Source: Paramarasmius palmivorus (lineage: Eukaryota; Basidiomycota; Agaricomycetes; Agaricales; Marasmiaceae). From it: a DNA stretch of 64,000 bases. Below, in pieces: positions 24,401-34,720 of this stretch. Within the stretch, counting starts at the first letter, position 1. The number at the start of each line of letters is the position of its first letter. The translations under genes were made by a program, and so were the position numbers. The stretch spans positions 496,001 to 560,000 of the forward strand of contig JAYKXP010000023.1 of NCBI GenBank assembly GCA_037176845.1, given 5' to 3'. The notes beneath the pieces are model-generated. The model saw nothing but the letters and a program-made list of their open reading frames with translations, searched no databases and had not been told where the DNA came from.

Positions 24401-27400
24401 GTTTGTTGACACAGCAGGTATCGGAAAACATACCCAATTGTACGGACATGAGGAAGTGGTAGAACCTCCTCAAGAAACTTGTACGCTGCTGGGCTATGCA
24501 TTGCGATTATGTGCGCAAACTCTCGCACATTGGGTGCATGCTGGAAGTTCTGCATCCCTTTTCCGTCGTCCATGCGTTTCTTCTTGAGTGCCATACCCTC
24601 AAGCAAACCTAAAAACAACTCGCCACCTCCTGTTCGTTGCTTCTTCGAAAGAACGTGGTCCACATATTGCAGGATTGGGCTGCTACGATTTTCTTCCTAA
24701 AATAGTACATCAGTGGCCATACAAGTCCGAGCTGACAATGCAAGACATACCAGCTGATCAAATAGACCCTTCAGCCCACGCACTTTAAGGTAGAGTGCCT
24801 CCATCTTGACCTGACGGTGCACCTTAGCGACGAACTTGCGCTTCCAGTCTTCCAGCACTTCAATGCCTGCTGCGTTCTTGAACTTCTTCTTCTTGAGGAT
24901 CGAAAGGCATGAGTGGCAAGTGCTTGAGGACGAGGATACCGTGCCACTGCAGTTGGTTGAGAAGATTGTATCCAGGTCATGTTCGCACCGCCACATCCAT
25001 GTCTGTCGCTGAGCCAGCCGCACACGGCGTCGGCGAGCACCTGAGAGCTTCTTGAATGGCTTGCCAAACATTGATAATGACAGAACCTTGAGGGAAAGCC
25101 CACCTCCGCCACGGGTCATGGTTCGCTCTAACAATTGAGCGACAGACGGGATCTCTGTTGCCCGAAGTCCTACGCAAGGAAGAACTGGGCGTTTCGAAGA
25201 TATCGAACCTGTCTTCGATGTGCCAGCATCCGAGGAAGGCTTTGCGAAGAACTTGTCAATGGTAACAGCGACCCCAGCACTGCTTAGCTTGGTGCTTTTT
25301 GGAGGGCCATCGCACGTCTTGACATGTTGTGCATAGACGCTGACCTTGTATGGAGCACCTGCCGATACAGTCTTTCCACATTTGAAGTGGCGAATCGCTT
25401 TCGGCCCCACAACTTCGGAGTTGGCGTCGACACAATGAACCCTATTTCGAAAATTCTCCATACGGAGCGGATCTGGTTGGAGTGTGCCGGCTCGAAACTG
25501 TTCGTTCTGATGTCGTTCCCAGATCGCTGTTTTGGAGGATCCAGGAAGTCTTGCTTTCTTGACCGGGCCACCTGTCTCCGCATGCAACTGTTCCTCTATC
25601 TCTGCTTCCTCCATCACACGTTTCTTTGATCGGAAAGGTAGCGGGCCCTCAAACTGCGACAGGTTAGACAAAGCAACCTTAGTGTGCTCTGTCAGCCAGT
25701 TCGTTGCCGCTGGTGGAGATAGTACTCCAGGTTCAATGTTCTTTTCCGTCGGAGTGGCTACCGAGGAGACTGATGCGATCTCGAGGCCAGCAGGAGTAAT
25801 GGCCACTGCTGGCTCGCCGTCTGTAGGAGTACGAGGGAAGGAGATTGAATGGGACATGGTGCCGGTAGAAACACCAGCTGAGTTGGGCACCGTAACAACG
25901 TCAGTTGCTGCGAAATCAAAGCTCGAGCTAAACTCCGGCGAGCCAAACCGCGCCACTGGATGTTCGGAATGTGGCGAGTGTGTTGGATCGTCTTCACTAG
26001 GTGGCAAATCACTTTGCATAGATGAAACGGCTGACGGAGTCACGTCACTCGAATTCAGGATGGCAGATAACGAAAGTCGTCGTTGACTACGAGTATAAGG
26101 TACAGCATTGGGATTCATATTAACCTACATGCGCATCAGTGACTATTCATAAACCATGATTAATTCAAGGACTTACCTCTGACATGTGTAGAGAACTTAG
26201 TTTTAAAAACCAGTCCACTCGGTAACCCAACTTGGACACAGGAGACCATAGATCGTCGTTAAAAACCTCGTGAGCTGCCGTGTTCACCGCAACAAGCCCG
26301 CACTCTGTCGCATCTAGTTGCTCTCCATGCTCCATATCGTCTCCGAGATCTTTGAAAGTTGTGATATCACTAAAGCGATGGCGGAGCCATGACTTGAGCT
26401 TTTTCACGGTCTCAGGTGGCGGTTTCATACCACGGTGAGCCAGCGAGTCACCTTGGTAACAAAATCAGTATGAGATTATGTTGAATAATGAATAGACGTA
26501 CCAAAAGCGATTGTACCTTCGCCGAAATCAACCTTGCACGTCAACCAGTGCTCTTGATCTCTGTTGTGAATGGGGAACACGAGAGCGACGCTGCCTGAGC
26601 AATATTGCTTGATGGTGTCCTCCAAACAGAGGAGAACAGATGGAATGGTATCCGACTGGAAATCTTTTGCTGAAACGACCTTCCCTAGATACTCCTGAAT
26701 TCGCGTAGTCTCGATAATCACCAGTGAATCCAAAAGCTCGTCAGCTTCTGCTCTATCCGAGAGTGCCTGAAACATGATGTCCATCAGGCCGCTCGTCATG
26801 TACTTCCACGAGAGGAATCTCGCGAGAAGAGGAGTCCGCGCATGACTCGGTGCACCACTGATGTTGACGGCCTCGTTCCAACGGAGCTGCAAGAGCTGTT
26901 TACGGGCTTTGTCGAGGGCAGTCTGCTCTGAAGGACTGGAGTTGCAGGCTGCATTGTCCAACCATTTCAACGATGCACGCCATTCTGCCTGTCGTTCGCC
27001 AGCTGCATAGAGGCGCTGCCACAATCCAACAGTCCATAAGGGGAAGCGTGATTGTTGATATAAAGGATGCTCGACTGATTTGGCATTGTTCAAGATAGCT
27101 TGGTCAAGGGCTTTCTGTAGTGATTCGAGGAATGTTCTGGAGGGTATCCTGAGGGTATCGAGGGTGTCGACGTCCTGATTGGGGGGCTCCAGTCGAAAGC
27201 AAGAGCTCGCCGTGACGTGGATGAAGTCGTGGGCTGCCTCGGGAAGCTTCTTTGACAGCATCTCTTCCACGGTCAAGCTGTCACTCGGGATGAACCGAGC
27301 TTCAATCTCTCGCGGAACGCGACAAATTTTGGAACAATACACAACTAAAGGGGGCGGTGGGTTCACTGGAAATTTTTTCCCCTGCCCTATCCATTCCGAT

Positions 27401-27576
27401 GTATCCAATTCTTCGACCAGTTCATCTTCATCGTCGGTATCGAGAATGAGTGCGGCATCAAAGAGTGTCGTAGATGCCATAATTAACAGAATTGCAGAAG
27501 ATATCCAGTTTGCCGGGTGGGAGTTGCCTTCTTTGATGAAAATTTTCACCGCCTGAGCACGCGTCAATCGAGTCAT
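21442..27576 (-). CDS. Ulp1-like protease / zinc-finger / transposase fusion (inferred)
   Basis: N-terminal ~360 residues lead into a C48 (Ulp1/SENP) peptidase: His in DQEHWLTCKVDF, Asp in FGDSL (formed across an intron near 26480) and Cys in LDATECGLVAVN (near 26300). The exon ending HMSE at about 26172 splices in frame to VNMNPNAVPYTRSQRR, so the peptidase and the next module appear to be one protein. The second part is Ser/Pro-rich with possible zinc ligands (HFKCGK...YAQHVKTC; later C..H..C..C..C) and a basic patch. The third part is transposase-like: LACDDTKLLPAFRPYYD, ATYAADGSTVERAIQ and EHVFGICRKLVKDF are candidate Asp, Asp and Glu positions, followed by an acidic segment and a C-terminal KKKKGGDDPNNEDDD. 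No frameshift was found in the large blocks. The superfamily is not assigned. Confidence 0.7.
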
Positions 27577-27633
27577 CTCAGTATAATACTTTCTGAACGT
27601 CGACAGACATGCTCTGCAAAGTATTCATGGTAC

Positions 27634-27724
27634 CGCTACGGTAGTCTAACTGGTAGCGCGCCGTCTGACCTTGGTCTGACCTCCATAGGCTGGCAGTGGA
27701 TGGTTCGAACCTGTGCAGCACCAG
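27634..27724 (+). other. tRNA-like sequence inside the transposon
   Basis: Contains an A-box-like segment (TAGTCTAACTGGTAGCGC) and a perfect B-box-like GGTTCGAACC about 55 nt downstream, ending CACCA. I cannot fold a convincing acceptor and T stem, so it is more likely a tRNA-derived or Pol III promoter-like relic than a functional tRNA. It lies between the protease-transposase start and the right subterminal repeats. Confidence 0.4.
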
Positions 27725-28027
27725 ATTTTCATCCGAACTTGACCTCAAACCTTCCCTGAAGTCCGATTTTTCATCCGGACGGCCGCCTCAGACCTTTGCA
27801 AAAAACCTCAAATTTTCATCCGATTTCACCTCATAGATCCCAAAAATTTCCCCAAATTTTCATCCGAATCGGCCTCAGACCTCTGAGGGTATAACCGGGG
27901 GTCCTACGTTAAGTGATTGTCGGCAGACGTCAGATTTTACCTGATTTCTCAGATAGCATCGGATTGCATCAGATTGCGTCGAGCGACATCTCGTTGGGGC
28001 TGACAGCTTGTATCATTCAAGAATGTG

Positions 28028-28263
28028 TGTAACAGCTCCCTAGACGTGACGTCTAGGTATGGTAGCTGAGAGCCTTAAATCACCCGCGACCTGGACACAA
28101 CGAGGTTTTATAACGACGTATGTACAAGTACTGGGGCAAAGTAAGACTAACAAAGGTAAAGAAATGAGCTTGTTTATATAGTAATGGACCGGGTAAACGG
28201 GTAATGGGAGACCGGAGATGGTAAGGAACGCATGAATGTTGGGATGTAGGCGTAGGCGTTACA
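28028..28263 (+). mobile_element. Solo LTR inserted in a lectin exon
   Basis: Begins TGTAACAGC and ends GCGTTACA, flanked by the direct repeat ATGTG at 28023-28027 and 28264-28268. In copy B the exon reads through a single ATGTG at the same position, so copy B gives the empty site. A diverged relative lies on the minus strand at about 50553-50778. Confidence 0.85.
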
Positions 28264-28540
28264 ATGTGACTATCTTGTCTGGCATTGTGTTCGGCCGCAA
28301 GGCTGCAGATGGGACAGGGATTTCGTACAACTTCTCTCTCACCGACGATTTTGCAAAGGTTCTATTCTATGAGTAAGTGTATGCATGTTGTTTGCGCATG
28401 ACAATGTCTAAAAGTGGTTTCATAGCCCACAGAAGAATGCGTTCCAGGTACGATTGCGATCAAGTTGACGTTAGCCATTACTGAATTGCTTTGATTGGCA
28501 GGACAACATCGACTATTGTCCTGTATTCGGGTTCTTCTAA

Positions 28541-29327
28541 ATTTTGGACTTGCGGCACGTTTATCCACTATAACACATAAAACACATTCTTTTTCACTTT
28601 TTGGCTTCGTGATCTGGCTTCATAACTCCTGTTGGGTTTTCGTCTTCCCTTCATCGAGAAACTGGGTCACCTTGATGTACAATACGTATTGAACAATGGT
28701 ATCTGTGAGATTTGCACTGGGCCGAGCATCGATCTTTACTGGCTTGTGAGAATCATATCAGTTCTTAAACAGATAATGTTTGTTGGCTATCATTCGAGGT
28801 TAACCAAAGACCGGAACTTCTCCGAGATGCTGTGGCCATGAAACGGACGCGCATCATTCAATTATGATATTCCGGTGGCAATAGAGTCAATATTAAGAAA
28901 CCGGAGAATTTACTATTCCGAATCTAACTCTTACCTGCAACGATCTGTCTACACGGGTGTTCCCCTTATGGCGCTACCATTCAATAGGAACAGCTCATGT
29001 GTTGTTCACCTTCCAGGGTGTTGATAGATCGGACAAGGAACTTGAACGTTCCCGCGGCATGTCGGTCAAGGCTCAAATAAAGCTTCCTTCTGGAGTGGTT
29101 GGATGCCTATCCTTTATCCATACTGCACAAGATTGCGTGTATGTAGAGCTCTATATTGTCACTACAGTTGTATGTATGATCTCTGTTCTCGCTTTGACGT
29201 CGAGTAGAACATGCCCTTCCATACAAAGGTTTGAGAGGAACATACATCCCATCTTATACTTCTCCTGACGTCTTGCACGGAGGTTGGGAACCTACATCCA
29301 GTAATATTTTGCTACTCATTCGTGCGG
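28541..29327. other. Spacer of the lectin tandem array
   Basis: The 3' flank of copy A followed by the promoter of copy B. The part just after the stop is similar to the region after copy B (30978-31290), and the part near 29090-29260 is similar to the region upstream of copy A. The duplication unit therefore includes flanks. No extra gene is seen. Confidence 0.5.
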
Positions 29328-29334
29328 TATAAAA
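29328..29334 (+). promoter_or_regulatory. TATA box of lectin copy B
   Basis: TATAAAA about 76 nt before the ATG at 29410, matching the spacing in copy A. Confidence 0.55.
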
Positions 29335-29409
29335 GCCAAATCTACAGGCACAAAATCCTCATCTTCGATCTTTTCCATCTACTTATCTCTAGCACAATCT
29401 CGACGAATC

Positions 29410-30977
29410 ATGTCTATTTCGCGTGGTGTCTGTAAGGCTTCTAGTGGATGAACCTGAAACGACGATGCACTGTTATTGATCATGTCGCTACAGATTTCAT
29501 CCAGAATGCCGGCTTGGCTCGCGTATTTGATCTCAAGGGTGGTAAGCCTTCGTTGGAGCTTAGGTGTCGTTCGCACGATACAAGATAACTCGCGAACACA
29601 GGATTAGATACCGAGGGTTCGTTCATCTCACGCATATAATATAATTCACCTTGACATGATCCCTCATAATACACAGGTAATGCGGTCATCAATTTCACCA
29701 AGCATCCAACACAATGGAGCACTTCCACGGACTTGGTCGCATCCAACCAGCTTTGGCTCGTGGAGCCTATCGCTAACACTGTCGATACCTTCACTATCCG
29801 TAATCTCAAAACTGGGGGTTTCGTCGACTTACTGGACGGTGAGTCTCTTGAGCTATGGGTTCCGTCCGCTTACATGGGTACACGATCACTTCCAGGAAAG
29901 GCCGATCGTGGTGTTCCGATCCAATGTCGCAAGGGAACGGGAAAGGACTGCCAGAAATGGATTATTAAGAGGGATAATTACGGGAAATACAGGTTCGAGT
30001 TGGTTTGTACACATGATTCCAAGCTGAAGTGGATCATTGTAGACTCCAAAACGTAGCTTCGAAGAGTATGTTGATATGGACTAACCTCTTATAGAGGTTT
30101 ACTAACTAACTGACTACTAATATTTCAGCATATGTTGATATTGGAGGGTACGTGGTACATTACAGAATAATAAATCAATTGACGCGGGTGACAGCGGAGC
30201 CCCAGTCGGCGCTCAAATCATGGGATGGCTAGGTGATATAACATCTACCAATGATCATCAGCAGTGGCTGTTTGAACGCGTCAGCCGATCTGCTGAGGAG
30301 ATCAAACACGTCCTCTTGCGTAGTCCTCTCTTCACGCAGAGTATCCAAAGCTATCAATTGGACGGAGAGTATGTCGTACTTACCGTGACAGTGGAATTCT
30401 CATGTGTTAACACCTTTCCAGGTACATCATTCTTCCACAAGGAGCTTGGAAGACCATCTGGAAGGATTCCGGGCTAGATGGACGTGCTTTGAGGTCCGAA
30501 ATCTTTGACTGGGACTCGTTTGCTGTTGGTATGTACGGTATCAACCTAGTCCACAAGGAACGGAAGTCGTTAAGATCACCCTATGACAGCCTATAAGACA
30601 GCTCTTTCGAACTGGGCCTCTGGTCAAATCGGTGCAGATGTAAGTGTTTCTACGAATCATTCCTCACCGCTCGGGCGTTGATAGCTTTCCTCATTCAAGA
30701 ATGTGACTATTTTGGCTGGTATCGTATTCGGCCGCAAGGCTGGGGATGGGGCTGGGATTTCGTACAACTTCTCTCTTACCGACGATTTCGGAAAGGTTCT
30801 GTTCTATAAGTGAGTGTATGCGCATTTTTTCCCCGCGAACTTGGCTTAAAGTGTTTGCGTAGCCCGCAGAAGAACACCTTCCAGGTGCGTTCTCGATCAG
30901 GCTGATGTTACTTACCGCTGACTTGTTTTCATTGGCAGGACAACATCGACTATTACCCTGTATTTGGGTTCTTCTAA
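29410..30977 (+). CDS. Chimerolectin copy B: ricin-type trefoil plus cysteine-protease-like domain
   Basis: Resembles Marasmius oreades agglutinin-type chimerolectins: an N-terminal beta-trefoil glycan-binding domain and a C-terminal papain-like dimerisation/protease domain. The start at 29410 (MSISRGV) is followed by a short intron and FIQNAGLARVFDL. Three Q-x-W positions are seen (NQLW, CQKW, HQQW). The C-terminal domain shows SIQSYQLDGEYVV, SEIFDWDSFAV, ISYNFSLTDDFGKVLFY and a last exon ending PVFGFF, stop at 30975-30977. Compared with copy A a few residues of the first trefoil repeat (around GTPLIG) are missing. The residue where active homologues have the catalytic Cys is Trp, and the region of the expected His reads ISYN, so protease activity is doubtful while glycan binding may persist. 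No signal peptide is seen, as is usual for cytoplasmic mushroom defence lectins. Introns are numerous and exon edges approximate. Confidence 0.75.
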
Positions 30978-31824
30978 ATTTCGGATTATAACACTTGTTC
31001 TTTTCGCTTGGTGCCTTCGTGTTCTGGCTTCATATCTCCTGTTGATTTTTATCTTCTCTTCATTGAAGAATGTGGGTGGCTTTGATGTACAATTGGTACT
31101 AAACATTGACTCATGGGGTCATACCAATTATCACTTCTTCGATGGCTATCGTTCGTTAGCTACTCTTCGAGTTCAATACACCCAGTTAAGAATCAGACTC
31201 GCATCATTCGATCGGTGTCAGTAGAGGAGCAGAGCTATCAATATTAAGAAACCGGTGAATTCACGCCCCGGATCTAACTCTAATCTGTACAGATCTATCT
31301 GCAAGTGTCTTCCAATCGTGACGCTACGATTAATTAAACGACCCAGGCGTTTATAGATCGGCTATATCCTTCGTGTTCGAGCATCGATTCCAACTTCCGT
31401 CCGAATCACTCTTTCAAATAATCTATTGTAACACCCTTCTTGATTTCAGCCTGTGCATCGTTTGCCAAACGGTAATCCTCCGATCTCAAAGCCTGTTTGG
31501 CGGCAGGTTGCATGGAACGTGTAGGAGTGGCATCCGGTATGAACGCCGGTGGAGAAGGATATAGAAACCGTAGAGCCATTTCGATATTCAATGGTAGCAT
31601 GACCGGGACGGTAGATTCTCCGGTTTCCTAATATTGCTATCGGCTCTACACCGGGACGTCCTTTGAGGTTTGTGACCACTACATGTACACTCTAAAGAAC
31701 CGGTACTTGACCAACCTCGAAGGGTCGAACAATAGAAGTTCGAGTGCAGGGGGGTACTGGAATAGGTACATGACGACCACATTTGAGTCGGGAAGTACAA
31801 AAAATGGGTCAGGGAACTGCTAGT
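30978..31824. other. Intergenic after lectin copy B
   Basis: The first ~300 bp repeat the 3' flank of copy A. The rest shows no coding or RNA signature. Confidence 0.45.
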
Positions 31825-31919
31825 AGCCCACCGCGAGGGTCGAACTCGCAGCCTTCAGATCTGGATATAAACCTGGCGGGATAAGAGTCTGACGCTCTAT
31901 CCGATTGAGCCAGGCAGGC
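31825..31919 (-). tRNA. tRNA-Lys(CUU) with intron
   Basis: The minus-strand cloverleaf has acceptor pairing GCCTGCC/GGTGGGC, D arm GGCTCAATCGGATAGAGC, anticodon stem TCAGA/TCTGA with loop CTCTTA (anticodon CTT) and T arm GCGAG-TTCGACC-CTCGC. An intron of about 21 nt follows the base after the anticodon, the canonical place. A T-run lies about 20 nt beyond the 3' end (31800-31805), as expected for Pol III termination. Confidence 0.85.
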
Positions 31920-32198
31920 ATTGAGCTTGGTTGACTCACTCTATGCACATACAGCTTTGACTTAATACTCCGATATCATATCTTCGAGAATTTCGGACAG
32001 AGATGGTATACATGGTAACACAGAAACCAAAAAAGAAAGGGATATGCATCAAGGGGAAATGCAACCCCCGGCGGGTCGACAAGGACTCGACCCAAGGTTA
32101 CCACCACTAATGCGGTGTTGGATATGAGTTCATCAATATATTTCACCAGCATTGGTTGTGAAATGAGAACGAAAAAAGGTTTACGACAGGTAAGTTAT

Positions 32199-32300
32199 CG
32201 ACGCCAGCAGGATTTGAACCTGCGCCCTCAAAGAGGAACAGATGAATCACAGAGGATACAACATTCTAATCTGTCGCCGTAACCACTTGGCTATAGCGCC
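32199..32300 (-). tRNA. tRNA-Ser(AGA) with 20-nt intron, copy 1
   Basis: The minus-strand cloverleaf has acceptor GGCGCTA/TGGCGTC, anticodon stem ACAGA/TCTGT, anticodon AGA, a long variable arm (CCTCTTTGAGG) typical of class II tRNA-Ser, and T arm GCAGG-TTCAAAT-CCTGC. The 20-nt intron follows position 37. A T6 run lies about 25 nt beyond the 3' end. The mature part is identical to the copy at 44287-44389. Confidence 0.88.
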
Positions 32301-32329
32301 GATGCCAGATTCTTGTGATGATCACATCC

Positions 32330-33960
32330 ATGGCGGCGAGAAGTTTTACATCCGCGGAGATGACGGAACTGTAAGCGTGAGATCGGTGCCTGAGCTGGGT
32401 TTAGGGTTCCGAATCCGAGTTTGTGCTGTGCCATCGTCGATTCGTCTCCTGTCTCTTACTTGCTCAAAGCTCCGCTGCGTATACTCCCCCTCTATTTCCA
32501 AAAGCTAGATTGTTGCTCGCTCGCTAGCTGTATACCGACTACTTTGCACCTTCCGTATCGAGTCGACTCTCAACAATGGAATTTCGTCCACGAGTGGATT
32601 GGGAAACGACTTTTCGGCTCTACCTGGGGGATATGGGTGAAGGATAAAAGAGGGCAACAATGGATAGGGTGACGGTTAGTCATGGCAACTTTTCCGTCTC
32701 GTTCGACGTGGCCACGTACGTGCAACCCTTCTCATATAACCCATACTTACTGGCACGCAGACACAACGCAGATACGTAATTCTCTAACCATCCCTGCTAT
32801 GGGAATACTTGGAACGCTGACACATATGTCAATCCAATTTTTTTTCCACCCGTCTTGCCTACATTTGACGCTACCACTGCTATCATTCCGTCCGCTACCG
32901 ACTATCCCTCCCGATTATGCGTATCAGCGGCTGCCAGTGGCCATTTTCTCTACCGGTTTCCTCTCTCAGCCGTTTCTCGCTACTGACCAAATCCCGGAGA
33001 GAAGGCTTGGGCGAGCTAGAGGTATAAGGAGAGTTTGGATGAGAAATTGAATGCAAGTGGCTGTACGCGTTACGCCCTTGTCTTATCGACTCCCCTGCAG
33101 TTTGGATCACACAACTCCATTCCCTATCTTATGACTACCATTCCGCCCACCCGTACCGACTACGCTTTACCGGCTCCAACATACTAGGAAGCTTCAACCT
33201 CCCTCGTTAGGTTTTAACGCGACCGTTGAAATGCTCGTATCATAGGACAATGTGCTGCTCGCTATCATTCCGTGTCCATGCTTACTCCATCCCCAGACAG
33301 TACACGAAGACATCGACTATCCAACACCCCTCATGTCAGAGGACCCATGTCACAGGCTTATGTCACACTCTCTTTCGTTCATTGTCGTCGCCATACTTCC
33401 TTTTCTACCGCTCAATGTGTCGTTCTTATCTACCGTTGACGCTACCGCTACTCCCTTCCACTCGCCCTTACCAATTACGCGTACTATGGCATGTCAATCG
33501 CTGCGATAGACAATTCCCTCGACCTCTACTATACGAAACCGGACCAGAAGCCACGTCAAATCTAGGACATCGTTGGTACCTGACGAGGGGTTCGGTGTAG
33601 ACTTGAATGCGAGGGACCGTGCATTGGACCCGTCCTTTCACTCAGATTTTCGCGCTGCAGGGTTACAAAGGTAGAGGGCAAATGAGAAGACGAAATATAT
33701 CACTTTCTACCCGTCATCTATACCAAGTCATCTTTCGGTCTTCATGCTCACCTCTACGACATCTCCCGCAGAATATCAGACAATGTTTGTATTGTCGGTC
33801 CGTATTGGAGTAGAGTCGAAGTTCGGGATATTGGTTGTACGAGTCAAATTGTGTTCTCTACATACTCATCGCGTTCGGCCACTACATAGTCCAAGGTTTC
33901 ACGTCAACGTATATTCATCCTGCACGTTACTACAGGGATATCCAGAAAACATCGCTTCTC
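32330..33960 (+). repeat. Duplicated repeat block (unit 1), coding status uncertain
   Basis: Related blocks start near 32330, 41750, 44465 and 48290. Shared landmarks are CTGGGTTTAGGGTTCC (near 32396) and a short frame starting MEF....DWETTF (32576). Downstream are internal repeats built on TTTGACGCTACC (near 32868 and 33430) and CAGTTTGGATC/TGCAC. Splice-like signals are present, but open frames do not agree between copies, so I do not call a gene. Confidence 0.5.
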
Positions 33961-34384
33961 GCTGATCTTTGCGCTATCGGTATTGTGAACAATGTACCGA
34001 TTCCAGGCAATCATCAGCAGATGGCCTAGTACTCCGCATACATCGATTGGATAGTATAACGATGCAGAACTCGTTCCAATCTGTTCGATGCGACAAGTCC
34101 GATATTTGGATTCCTTCCCGGTCATCTACCTTTTTGATTCTTGATCACGAACTCTTGTCTCTGTACGAGGTCTATCGGCGATCAAAACGCAACAGTCACG
34201 AACCGGACTCGGTGTCAATAGGAGAGAAGAGCTATTAAGAAACCGGGGAGTTTTGCGTTCCAGATCCAACCCGTGTCGTTCTCGGTGTCTATAGCCAAGA
34301 TTCTTCTCCCCTTTCAGCATTCATGCTCGAATTCGCACAAGAGACAAAATAGGCAATTCGATCGATATAAAACCTTGACGAATC

Positions 34385-34720
34385 ATGACTCTATGTTGGT
34401 GTGAGTGAGTGACTTCTCTCCTAGCGGCGTTCATACCCATGTTTCATCAGATTTTATCCATTGGGACACCGGAGTAGCTCGCGTCGGTGACCTAACGCAC
34501 GGTGAGTAACCCCCCACACGGATACTAAGTAACCCACAATAACAGGCGCTTCCATCGACAGGCGGGGCGCTCGCCGCCCCAGTACGCAATCGTATCCCCC
34601 GCAATCCAGCTGGCGTAAAATTAGGTACCCCAGTGATCGGAAACGAACAGCGTCCTTTGCCGGGGCGTTTCACTGTGCGACAAAAGCCTGCGTTTCCGGC
34701 ACTATTTCCCCACGACAACC
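34385..34720 (+). pseudogene. Lectin copy C, 5' relic
   Basis: A degraded copy of the start of the lectin genes: a TATAAAA-like box upstream (about 34366), an ATG at 34385, then after an intron-like gap FI.WDTGVARVGDLTHG, matching the second exon of copies A and B, and GTPVIGNEQ at about 34622, matching GTPLIGHEK of copy A. The rest of the trefoil and the protease-like domain are not found. Confidence 0.65.

Larger units (their letters stand above)
21194..27905 (-). mobile_element. 6.7-kb autonomous DNA transposon, 36-bp perfect TIRs, 8-bp TSD
   Basis: The left end (21194 onward) and right end (up to 27905) are perfect inverted repeats over 36 bp, starting AGGACCCCCGGTTATACCCT. The target duplication is ACGTTAAG at 21186-21193 and 27906-27913. 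Both subterminal regions carry several ATTTTCATCCGrATTT...CCTCAGACC units. The interior encodes one long minus-strand gene (27576 to 21442). An 8-bp TSD is compatible with hAT, P and KDZ-type elements; the transposase did not let me decide. Perfect ends and TSD and largely open coding frames suggest recent insertion. Confidence 0.85.
20392..27998. mobile_element. Outer DNA element (887 bp without insert) hosting a nested transposon
   Basis: Lies in a lectin copy A intron whose uninterrupted counterpart is seen in copy B (30640-30700). It is flanked by GCTGACA at 20385-20391 and 27999-28005. The ends begin CCCA on each strand. The subterminal regions contain many ATCTGATGC/ATCCGACGC-like units on both sides, a pattern of transposase-binding repeats. 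It has no coding capacity of its own. The 6.7-kb element at 21194-27905 is inserted into it, leaving about 0.8 kb on the left and 85 bp on the right. Confidence 0.65.
18598..28540 (+). pseudogene. Chimerolectin copy A (ricin-type trefoil plus cysteine-protease-like domain), broken by three insertions
   Basis: Paralogue of copy B. It has the same small first exon (MSISRGV), the same intron, beta-trefoil repeats with Q-x-W signatures (NQLW, NQKW, HQQW), then a linker, SIQSYQLDGEYVV, SEIFDWDSFAV and the final exon ending in PVFGFF with the stop at 28538-28540. The exon chain is interrupted by a TIR element in intron 2 (18785-19283), by a nested transposon pair in the intron after the IGAD exon (20392-27998), and by a solo LTR inside the coding exon that follows (28028-28263). 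The first two insertions sit in introns; the last breaks coding sequence, so this copy should be non-functional. Family members bind glycans and some are toxic to nematodes. The expected protease cysteine is Trp here. Confidence 0.8.

Noticed and set aside
25532..26086. 184-codon plus-strand frame in the transposon
   Set aside because: Antisense to the Ser/Pro-rich exon of the protease-transposase gene.
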